NCBI GenBank assembly: GCA_030591195.1
Contig: JAUVBO010000325.1
Span: 1-5,220 of the forward strand
DNA from: Pseudomonadota bacterium
GTDB taxonomy: Bacteria; Myxococcota; Polyangia; GCA-2747355; JACKDQ01
Length of the DNA stretch: 5,220 nt
Direction: 5' to 3'
Under the pieces are notes generated by a model. That model made no database searches. It saw only the letters and a program-made list of their open reading frames with translations, and was not told the DNA's origin. Below are positions 1 through 5,220 of this stretch, in pieces (position 1 is the stretch's first letter; each line of letters begins with the position of its first letter). The translations under genes and the position numbers were made by a program.

Positions 1-998
1 AGCGCAAGCGCTCCACCCAGCACAACGCCCTGCGCCGGGCGGTCAAGCTCGGCGTCTTCCTGCTGCTGGCGGCGCTGCTCGCCCACACCTTCCTCGCCTA
101 CTTCGTCGGCGCGAGGAACCTCGCGGGCTGGCTGCGTGGCTCGCCGGCGGCACACCCCGCGGCCTTCGTCTCGGTGCTGGTGGTCACGGCGATGGTCTTT
201 GCCGACTTCGCCTGGTTCCGCGAGCAGTGCTGCATCGTCGCCTGCCCCTACGGCAGGCTCCAGGCGGTGCTGCTCGACCAGCACTCGATGATCGTCGGCT
301 ACGATCATCGCCGCGGCGAGCCCCGGGGAAAGGCGCAGAGGGGGGCCAAGACCAAGCGCGTGGGGAGCGACGGCACGAGCCGTGACCTCGGCGACTGCGT
401 CGACTGCCGCGCCTGCAACCGCGCCTGCCCCGCCGGGATCGACATCCGTCAGGGGCTGCAGCTCGAGTGCATCGGCTGCGCCCAGTGCATCGACGCCTGC
501 GACGCGATCATGGATCGTCTCGGCCGCCCGCGCGGCCTGATCCGCTACTCGTCCCAGGCCGAGCTCTCGGGCGAGCCGAGGCGCTTGTTGCGCCCGCGGG
601 TGATCATCTACCCGCTGATCCTCGCCGTGGTCGTCGGGATGCTCGGCTTCGCCGCCAGCCACAAGGGGAGCGCCGAGGTGACCTTGCTCCGGCGGTCGGC
701 GACCCCGTACTCGGTGCTCGACAGCGGCGAGATCTCCAACCCACTGCGGGTCAAGGTGATCAACCGCAGCGGCGGTGACCGGCGCTACAAGATCGAGGTC
801 CTCGACGCCCCCGACGCCCGGGTGGTAGCGCCGCTCAACCCGCTGCCGGTGGCCGACGGTGAAGCCGAGACCGCGGTGCTGTTCGTGATCGTCCCTCGCG
901 ACAGCTTCAAGCAGGGCCGGCGACCGATCCGGCTGCGGATCAGCGACGGCGCGGGGTTCGACAAGACCGTCGAGCACCGGCTGCTCGGGCCGGGATGA
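1..998 (+). CDS. ccoG: Cytochrome c oxidase accessory protein CcoG/FixG, 5'-partial
   Basis: This is the C-terminal 331 residues of CcoG (FixG/RdxA), a membrane iron-sulfur protein needed for cbb3 oxidase assembly and reported in other bacteria to reduce Cu(II) to Cu(I). The frame is open from base 3 to the TGA at 996-998. The GTG at 174 is only an internal codon, because the 57 codons before it encode a typical FixG transmembrane helix and loop. Residue numbers count from base 3. Visible features are a membrane helix at about 16-36, a second one at about 57-70, then C76, C77 and C81 followed by PYGR. Two ferredoxin-type 4Fe-4S motifs follow: C132, C135, C138, C142-P and C156, C159, C162, C166. 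The family hallmark GLQLECIGC spans them. A third helix lies at about 197-218, and an Ig-like FixG_C domain runs from about 225 to the end. The missing N-terminus should hold further helices and another cysteine motif. The stop overlaps the ccoH start. Confidence 0.96.
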   Translation, partial: RKRSTQHNALRRAVKLGVFLLLAALLAHTFLAYFVGARNLAGWLRGSPAAHPAAFVSVLVVTAMVFADFAWFREQCCIVACPYGRLQAVLLDQHSMIVGYDHRRGEPRGKAQRGAKTKRVGSDGTSRDLGDCVDCRACNRACPAGIDIRQGLQLECIGCAQCIDACDAIMDRLGRPRGLIRYSSQAELSGEPRRLLRPRVIIYPLILAVVVGMLGFAASHKGSAEVTLLRRSATPYSVLDSGEISNPLRVKVINRSGGDRRYKIEVLDAPDARVVAPLNPLPVADGEAETAVLFVIVPRDSFKQGRRPIRLRISDGAGFDKTVEHRLLGPG

Positions 999-1564
999 GC
1001 GCGGTGGCGACGACGAGGCAGAGCGAGCGGGAAGGCCCGGGCAGTCGCCGGGACGAGCCGCCGGCGGAGCGCCGTGCCAGGCGTCGGTGGTCGCTGATCA
1101 TCGTCGGATTGTTGCTCCTCAACCTCTCCGCCGGCGCAGTGCTGGTGCTCAGCGCCCGCGGCGACCCATCGCACCACGTCGAGCAGGACTACTACCAGCG
1201 GGCCCTCGCCTGGGACGAGACCGTCGCCCAGCGCCGCCGAAGCCAGCAGCTCGGCTGGCGGGTTCAGCTGGAGCTCCTGGCCCTGGCCGGCGGCGGAGTG
1301 CGGGTGCAGCTGGGGCTGGTCGACCGGCTCGGCGAGGCGGTCCACGGTGCGATGGTGCGGATGACCGCCTTTCACGAGGCTCGCGCCGGCCACCGGTTGG
1401 TGAGGACGCTGACGGCTGCTGGCGGCGCTGGCCACCACCACACGGTGCTGCTCCGCCCACGCCCGGGGCGGTGGAAGCTCTCCTTCGAGGTCACCCGGGG
1501 CAACGATCGCTTCACCACCACGCTCGATCGTGAGATCGTCACTGCCAAGCCGGGAGACCGATAG
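995..1564 (+). CDS. ccoH: CcoH/FixH family cbb3 oxidase assembly protein
   Basis: This 189-residue protein matches FixH/CcoH, a small single-span membrane protein that binds the cbb3 oxidase and supports its assembly and stability. It has an Arg-rich N-terminal tail (about 1-31, presumably cytoplasmic), one hydrophobic helix (about 33-54), and a periplasmic domain. Just after the helix the family signature D65-Y-Y-Q-R-A-L-A-W-D is present, followed by a beta-rich FixH domain up to about residue 180. Histidines occur at 60-61 and 147-149; whether they bind metal is unknown. The ATG is in the ATGA overlap with the ccoG stop, which suggests translational coupling; the upstream GGGCCGGG is only a poor Shine-Dalgarno match. 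The assignment rests on the signature, topology and position between ccoG and ccoI, since FixH sequences are otherwise weakly conserved. The N-terminal tail looks longer than in many FixH proteins. Confidence 0.9.
   Translation: MSAVATTRQSEREGPGSRRDEPPAERRARRRWSLIIVGLLLLNLSAGAVLVLSARGDPSHHVEQDYYQRALAWDETVAQRRRSQQLGWRVQLELLALAGGGVRVQLGLVDRLGEAVHGAMVRMTAFHEARAGHRLVRTLTAAGGAGHHHTVLLRPRPGRWKLSFEVTRGNDRFTTTLDREIVTAKPGDR
1552..1557 (+). promoter_or_regulatory. Ribosome binding site for the TauE/SafE-like gene
   Basis: GGGAGA lies six bases before the GTG at 1564 and overlaps the last codons of ccoH. It is the best Shine-Dalgarno match at any junction in the window and supports the GTG start, which shares one base with the ccoH stop (TAGTG). 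Confidence 0.55.
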
Positions 1565-2376
1565 TGACGACCCTGCTGCTCACCGTGATCGTCGCCAGCC
1601 TGCTCGGCAGCCTCCACTGCGCCGGGATGTGCGGCGGGTTCGTCGCCTTCTACGCCGGCAGCCCCTCTGCGGACGACGCCTCGCGTGGCCGCGCGCTGGC
1701 GCACCTGGCCTACAACCTCAGCCGGCTGCTGGTCTACGCGACGATGGGCGCGGTGGCCGGCGCCCTCGGCGCCGGGCTCGACCTCGCCGGCGCGTCAGCG
1801 GCGCACCTGCAGCGGGTGGCCGGCTGGCTGGCTGGCGGGGTGATGGTGCTCTGGGGCCTGGCGATGCTGCTGCCGCTGCTGGCGCCATCGGCCAAGCTAC
1901 CCCGCCTCGGACGCCTGCCCGGACCGCTCACCCGAGCCCTCGACCGCTCGGTGGCCGCCCTCGCCGCCAAGCCTCCGGTGCTGCGCGCCGCCGCCCTCGG
2001 CGCCCTCACCGTGCTGCTGCCCTGCGGCTGGCTCTACGCGTTCGTGATCAGCGCCGCGGGTACTGGCAGCGCCCTCTACGGCGCGGCGCTGATGGCCACT
2101 TTCTGGCTCGGCACGGTGCCGGTGCTGATCGGCCTCGGCCTCGGTGTGCAGACCCTGGCGCGCAAGCTCGGCCGGACCTTGCCCGCCCTGACCGCCCTGG
2201 CGCTGGTCGCGATCGGCGTCGTCTCGCTGGCCAGCCGGGTCTCGGTCGCGCCAACCCTTGCCCCGGCGCCCGGATCGATCCGGTCGGCGACCGAGCGCGT
2301 CCGCGGGCTCGGGTCGACCAAGCGCAAGCCCTGCTGCGATGGCACGAAGCGACAGCCGCGACAGCCACGGCGGTGA
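1564..2376 (+). CDS. Sulfite exporter TauE/SafE (DsbD_2-like) membrane protein
   Basis: This 270-residue polytopic membrane protein belongs to the TauE/SafE / DsbD_2-like group that often accompanies cbb3 oxidase and copper genes. About six helices are visible: roughly 3-29, 47-72, 85-107, 140-165, 170-193 and 205-223. The family hallmark in helix 1 is LHCAGMCGG, giving H18, C19 and C23. A second conserved proline-cysteine pair is P153-C154 in LLPCGW, and FWLGTVPVL follows at 180-188. The cysteines in helices suggest metal or thiol-redox handling, and the location between ccoH and ccoI suggests a role in copper delivery or oxidase maturation. The database name 'sulfite exporter' should not be taken as function. 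The basic C-terminal tail (about 226-270) holds a C257-C258 pair. The gene starts with GTG, overlaps the ccoH stop by one base, and runs 38 bases into ccoI. Family assignment is firm; substrate is unknown. Confidence 0.9.
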   Translation: MTTLLLTVIVASLLGSLHCAGMCGGFVAFYAGSPSADDASRGRALAHLAYNLSRLLVYATMGAVAGALGAGLDLAGASAAHLQRVAGWLAGGVMVLWGLAMLLPLLAPSAKLPRLGRLPGPLTRALDRSVAALAAKPPVLRAAALGALTVLLPCGWLYAFVISAAGTGSALYGAALMATFWLGTVPVLIGLGLGVQTLARKLGRTLPALTALALVAIGVVSLASRVSVAPTLAPAPGSIRSATERVRGLGSTKRKPCCDGTKRQPRQPRR

Positions 2377-4807
2377 CACCGCCTGCGCCCACTGTGGGCT
2401 GGCGGTGCCGCCGGGCCTGATCGACGACGGCGCCGAGCTGCAGTTCTGCTGCGGCGGCTGCCGCGCGGTCTACCGGGTGCTGCATCAGGAGGGGCTCGAG
2501 GGCTTCTACCGGCTCGCCGCGGCGGAGCAGCGCCAGCCGGCCCGCACCACGCCGCTCAGCTACGCCGCGCTCGACGACCCGACCTTCAGTGAGCGGCACT
2601 GCCAGCGGCTACTGGACGGCTTGCGGCGCACCGAGCTCTACCTCGAGGGCGTGCACTGCACCGCTTGCGTCTGGCTCGTCGAGCGATTGCCGCGGCTGGT
2701 CGAGGGCGTGGTCGAGACCCGACTCGACCTCGGCCAGGGGCGGGCGACGCTGACCTGGGACCCGGAGCAGGTGGCGCTCTCGCGGCTGGCCCGCAGCCTC
2801 GACAGCTACGGTTACCCGAGCCACCCGTTTCGCGGCCTCGACCGGCGGCGCGTGGCACGGGCCGAGGACCGGCGGTTGCTGATTCGCATCGCCGTCGCCG
2901 GCGCGGCCGCGGCCAACGTGATGCTGATCGCCTTCGCGCTCTACGCCGGGATGTTCTCCGGCATCCAGGCCCGCTACGAGCAGCTGTTCCGGTGGGCCTC
3001 GCTGCTGCTCGCCACCCCCGCGGTGCTCTACTCGGGCAGCCTCTTCTTCCGCGGCGCCATCGGCGGCCTGCGAGCGGGCTCGCTGCACATCGACCTGCCG
3101 ATCTCGATCGGCATCCTCGCCGGCTACGCCTGGGGTGGGGTCAATACCGTGCGTGGCGCCGGGGAGATCTACTTCGACTCGGTGACCACGCTGATCTTCC
3201 TGCTGCTGGTCGGCCGCTGGCTCCAGCGCCGCCAGCAGCGCCGCGCGTCGGACGCCACCGAGCTGCTCTTCTCGCTGACGCCCACGGCAGCGAGAGTGGT
3301 CGTCAGGGCGCCGGGATCGCGGGACGAGCGGCTGCACGAGGTGCCAGCGGAGGCGCTGACGCGAGGCACGATGATCGAGGTTCGCACCGGCGAGTCGATC
3401 CCCGTCGATGGCGTGGTGCTCGAGGGACGCTCGGCGGTGGACGCCTCGCTGCTCTCGGGCGAGTCGCGACCGCTGGCCGTCGGCGTCGGCGACTCGGTCC
3501 GGGCTGGCACGGTCAACGTCAGCGGGCGGCTCCGGATCGAGGCCACGGCGGTGGGCGAACAGACCCGCCTCGGCCAGCTGATGCGCCGCATCGAGGAGCA
3601 TGCCCAGCGACGCGCGCCGATCGTCCTGCTCGCCGAGCAGATCGCCGGTCGCTTCGTCGCGGCGACGCTCTCGCTGGCAGCGCTGACCGCGGTGGTCTGG
3701 CTGCTGCGGGACCCGAGCGCAGCGGTCGACCACGCCATCGCGCTGCTGATCGTCACCTGCCCCTGTGCCCTCGGCCTGGCCACCCCGCTGGCGGTCAGCG
3801 TCGCCATCGGCAACGCCGCCCGCCAAAGAATACTGATCCAGGGCGGCGACGCCCTCGAGCGCCTCGCCCGCCCGGGACGGATGATCCTCGACAAGACCGG
3901 GACCCTGACCGAGGGCCGCCTGAGCCTCGTCGAGTGGCGCGGCGACGAGGCGCTCCGGCCGCTGGTCGCCGCCCTCGAGGCCGGCAGCGCCCACCCCGTG
4001 GCCCGGGCGGCCTGCGAAGCCCTGGCCAGCGAGGGCAACGAGCCGCCGGCGGTGACCGACGCGGTGGAGACCCTGGGTGGCGGTATCGTCGGCACGGTGG
4101 CGGGCGTGGAGCTGGTCGTCGGCTCTCCGACCTTCGTCGCCCAGCGAAGCGGTGCCTCGCCTGCGGACTGGGTTGCCGGTCAGCTCGCGGTCTGGACCCG
4201 GCAGATGTTGACGCCGGTGCTCGTCGCACGTCAGGGCGAGGTGGTCGCCGCCGTCGCCTTTGGCGACCGCCTGCGCAGCGACGCCAAGCCGACGCTGCGC
4301 AGGCTGGAGCGCGCGGGCTGGCGGATCGAGGTGCTCTCGGGCGACGATCCGGACGTGGTGGCGGCGGTGGGGCGGGAGCTCGGGCTCGAGCCCGCGCAGC
4401 TGACCGGTGGCGCGTCGCCCGAGCAGAAGCTGGCCCGGGTCCAGCGCGCGGCGGCCGAGGGGCCGGTGGTGATGGTGGGTGACGGGGTCAACGACGCCGC
4501 GGCGCTGGCCGCGGCCACCGCCGGCGTCGCAGTCCACGGCGGCGCCGAGGCCAGCCTGGCGGTGGCCGACGTGGCCATCGGCCGGCCCGGCCTCGCACCA
4601 CTGGTCGACCTGCTCGACGGGGCGCGCATCACCCTGCGGACCATCAAGCGCAACTTCGTATTTTCACTGGCCTACAATCTGGTCGGTGCCTCGCTGGCCG
4701 GGGCCGGGCTGATCAACCCGCTGGTGGCGGCGCTGTTGATGCCGGCCAGCTCGCTGACCGTGCTCGCCAGCTCACTGCGCACCGCGGCCTTCAGGCGCCG
4801 TCGCTAG
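2339..4807 (+). CDS. ccoI: Copper-translocating P1B-type ATPase CcoI/FixI
   Basis: This 822-residue P1B ATPase exports Cu(I) from the cytoplasm for cbb3 oxidase assembly. Domains in order: an N-terminal cysteine-rich metal-binding domain typical of FixI (C16, C19, C37, C38, C41, in CAHCG and FCCGGC); an HMA domain with C107-x-x-C110 in the FixI-style GVHCTACVWL; helices at about 181-204, 218-239, 250-268 and 276-296; actuator domain with S373-G-E-S; helices at about 434-456 and 463-488, the latter carrying C474-P-C476; the phosphorylation motif D518-KTGT; H552-P in the nucleotide domain; G714-DGVND; and two last helices (about 771-812) with Y779-N780 and M801...S804-S805. CPC, YN and MxxSS are the copper signature of the P1B-1 class. 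All catalytic residues are present, so it should be active. The ATG at 2339 is chosen because CAHCG begins 15 codons later and no closer in-frame start precedes it; the frame is open upstream to a TTG at 2258. It overlaps the preceding gene by 38 bases with no clear Shine-Dalgarno. Confidence 0.96.
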   Translation: MARSDSRDSHGGDTACAHCGLAVPPGLIDDGAELQFCCGGCRAVYRVLHQEGLEGFYRLAAAEQRQPARTTPLSYAALDDPTFSERHCQRLLDGLRRTELYLEGVHCTACVWLVERLPRLVEGVVETRLDLGQGRATLTWDPEQVALSRLARSLDSYGYPSHPFRGLDRRRVARAEDRRLLIRIAVAGAAAANVMLIAFALYAGMFSGIQARYEQLFRWASLLLATPAVLYSGSLFFRGAIGGLRAGSLHIDLPISIGILAGYAWGGVNTVRGAGEIYFDSVTTLIFLLLVGRWLQRRQQRRASDATELLFSLTPTAARVVVRAPGSRDERLHEVPAEALTRGTMIEVRTGESIPVDGVVLEGRSAVDASLLSGESRPLAVGVGDSVRAGTVNVSGRLRIEATAVGEQTRLGQLMRRIEEHAQRRAPIVLLAEQIAGRFVAATLSLAALTAVVWLLRDPSAAVDHAIALLIVTCPCALGLATPLAVSVAIGNAARQRILIQGGDALERLARPGRMILDKTGTLTEGRLSLVEWRGDEALRPLVAALEAGSAHPVARAACEALASEGNEPPAVTDAVETLGGGIVGTVAGVELVVGSPTFVAQRSGASPADWVAGQLAVWTRQMLTPVLVARQGEVVAAVAFGDRLRSDAKPTLRRLERAGWRIEVLSGDDPDVVAAVGRELGLEPAQLTGGASPEQKLARVQRAAAEGPVVMVGDGVNDAAALAAATAGVAVHGGAEASLAVADVAIGRPGLAPLVDLLDGARITLRTIKRNFVFSLAYNLVGASLAGAGLINPLVAALLMPASSLTVLASSLRTAAFRRRR

Positions 4808-4825
4808 TCCTTCATCCTGAAAGTT

Positions 4826-5029
4826 ATGATCGGCGCCTGTACGCTCCGCCACGCCCTGAGGACGCGCCGCTTGCTCTCGCCGGCGGGCCACAGCCCGGCG
4901 GCGGAGTGCCTGGCGGCACCGTGCTGCGCTGCGGCCGTCGTCGACACCTCGCCTGCGGCGAGCTGCTGCCTCCTCACGCCGCGCCATCAGGGGTGGCTGC
5001 GCTACTGGACGGCGCCTCAGTCATTTTGA
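4826..5029 (+). CDS. Doubtful 67-residue cysteine-containing frame after ccoI
   Basis: An ATG-initiated frame of 67 codons begins 18 bases after the ccoI stop. I do not recognise the product. By hand count about 59 of 67 codons end in G or C, against about 43 with G/C at position 1 and 46 at position 2, which is the pattern of coding DNA in this genome but is weak evidence over so short a length. It has six cysteines (5, 28, 33, 34, 47, 48) including two CC pairs, three histidines, and no convincing membrane helix or signal peptide. A weak GAAAG precedes the ATG. It sits where ccoS is often found, but it lacks the N-terminal helix and acidic tail of CcoS. It may be non-coding or a decayed gene. 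Confidence 0.22.
   Translation: MIGACTLRHALRTRRLLSPAGHSPAAECLAAPCCAAAVVDTSPAASCCLLTPRHQGWLRYWTAPQSF
4878..4903 (+). other. GC-rich stem-loop downstream of ccoI
   Basis: Arms at 4878-4888 and 4893-4903 form an 11-base stem with a single mismatch around the four-base loop CACA. It lies 70 bases after the ccoI stop. No T-run follows, so it is not a standard intrinsic terminator; it could slow polymerase or protect the 3' end of the operon mRNA. Such stems also arise by chance in GC-rich DNA, and this one falls inside the doubtful 67-codon frame. Confidence 0.3.
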
Positions 5030-5093
5030 AGAGGACACCCCCTAGTACCCCGGCAACTTGGTTCTGACGAGTTGGAACCGCCGCCAAACCGTT
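5030..5093. other. Intergenic DNA between ccoI region and repeats
   Basis: This stretch shows no recognisable gene, RNA or promoter. From about 5020 it is less GC-rich than the flanking DNA and marks a break in composition. It contains crossed short complementary words (CAACT/AGTTG at 5054-5058/5070-5074 and GGTTC/GAACC at 5060-5064/5075-5079), for which I can assign no role. Confidence 0.4.
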
Positions 5094-5220
5094 GGAGCGC
5101 CGCGCCAGCCGTGGCGCAGAGACCGAACATTTCTGAGCGCTACGCTAACCGTCGCGCAGAGGCCGAACATCTCGGAACTCCGGGCTGAGCGCCACGCATA
5201 CCGTCGCGCAGAGGCCGAAC
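5094..5220 (+). repeat. Imperfect tandem repeat array, cut by window end
   Basis: Three copies of a unit of about 40 bases are visible: 5094-5133, 5134-5173 (followed by 12 extra bases, 5174-5185), and 5186-5220 (truncated). The best conserved core is GCGCAGAGGCCGAAC (5154-5168 and 5206-5220, identical) with GCGCAGAGACCGAAC in the first copy (5114-5128). Copies two and three agree at 32 of 35 aligned bases; copy one is more diverged in its first half. Each copy has GCGC, 13 bases, then GCGC; in the first copy a perfect 6-base stem with a 4-base loop is possible (5102-5107 with 5112-5117). The start-to-start distances of 40 and 52 are not multiples of three, so this is not an in-frame protein repeat. 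The array probably continues to the right. Confidence 0.75.

Noticed and set aside
174..176. GTG as the true start of the ccoG product
   Set aside because: The frame is open back to base 3 and the codons before 174 encode a FixG-like helix, so the gene is cut by the window edge rather than starting here.
2258..2338. Upstream TTG start for ccoI giving 849 residues
   Set aside because: The added 27 residues are a Pro/Ser/Arg-rich shadow of the TauE/SafE-like frame. The FixI metal-binding domain starts well after the ATG at 2339, so the longer form is not needed.
2609..4537. Long minus-strand open frame of 642 codons opposite ccoI
   Set aside because: It lies antisense to a gene with every P1B-ATPase motif intact. 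In DNA this GC-rich, stops are rare in antisense phases, and the translation is low-complexity with no recognisable motif.
4650..4678. Promoter with TACAAT -10 box inside the end of ccoI
   Set aside because: There is no acceptable -35 hexamer at 16-18 bases, and the bases encode the conserved AYN motif of the seventh helix.
4772..4987. Minus-strand 71-codon frame after and across the ccoI end
   Set aside because: The product is an Arg/Ala-rich low-complexity string overlapping the last ccoI codons; no motif or start signal supports it.
5005..5027. Intrinsic terminator around GGCGCC followed by TTTT
   Set aside because: Outside the GGCGCC palindrome, which leaves no room for a loop, pairing is broken by mismatches, and the T-run is only four bases.
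5018..5042. Insertion sequence end (CATTTTGAAGAGGACA-like motif, vaguely like some IS21-family termini)
   Set aside because: Only one possible end is seen, with no partner inverted repeat, target duplication or transposase in the window. The resemblance is from memory and too short.
5054..5079. H-type pseudoknot from CAACT/AGTTG and GGTTC/GAACC
   Set aside because: The words are in the right crossed order, but the loop that would have to span the first stem has zero bases, which is sterically implausible. Only one stem at a time could form, and each is short.
5094..5220. CRISPR array
   Set aside because: The units abut and vary along their length, with no pattern of identical repeats separated by unique spacers of constant size.

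Overview
The window carries the 3' part of a cbb3-type (C-type haem-copper) cytochrome oxidase assembly operon, all on the + strand and packed without gaps: ccoG/fixG (its beginning lies left of the window), ccoH/fixH, a TauE/SafE (DsbD_2-like) membrane protein gene, and ccoI/fixI, a copper-exporting P1B-type ATPase. The structural genes ccoNOQP are not in the window and would be expected to the left. The DNA is very GC-rich with strong G/C preference at third codon positions, so most long open frames on the other strand and in other phases are shadows. The CcoG cysteine motif reads C-C-I-V-A-C-P-Y-G-R rather than the C-T-Y-M-C-P-W-P-R type familiar from alpha-, beta- and gammaproteobacteria. 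That points, with modest confidence, to a high-GC lineage outside those classes, such as Planctomycetota, Myxococcota or a related group. No rRNA or marker gene is present to settle this.

Layout: 1-998 ccoG (5'-partial); 995-1564 ccoH, joined by an ATGA overlap; 1564-2376 TauE/SafE-like gene, joined by a TAGTG overlap; 2339-4807 ccoI, overlapping its predecessor by 38 bases. After ccoI come 413 bases with no confidently recognised gene. They contain a doubtful 67-codon cysteine-containing frame (4826-5029), a GC-rich stem-loop (4878-4903), and from about 5094 to the right edge an imperfect tandem repeat with start-to-start distances of 40 and 52 bases, cut by the window end.

How the genes work together: in the accepted model, CcoG (a polyferredoxin-like membrane protein reported to act as a cupric reductase) supplies Cu(I). 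CcoI moves Cu(I) across the inner membrane for the CuB site of the catalytic subunit CcoN. CcoH is a single-span assembly factor that associates with the oxidase. The TauE/SafE-like protein has paired cysteines and probably takes part in metal or thiol handling for the same purpose. The unbroken overlaps imply one polycistronic transcript. The usual small partner gene ccoS is not seen after ccoI.

I found no clearly new system. The parts least explained by known families are the terminal repeat array and the small frame directly after ccoI.
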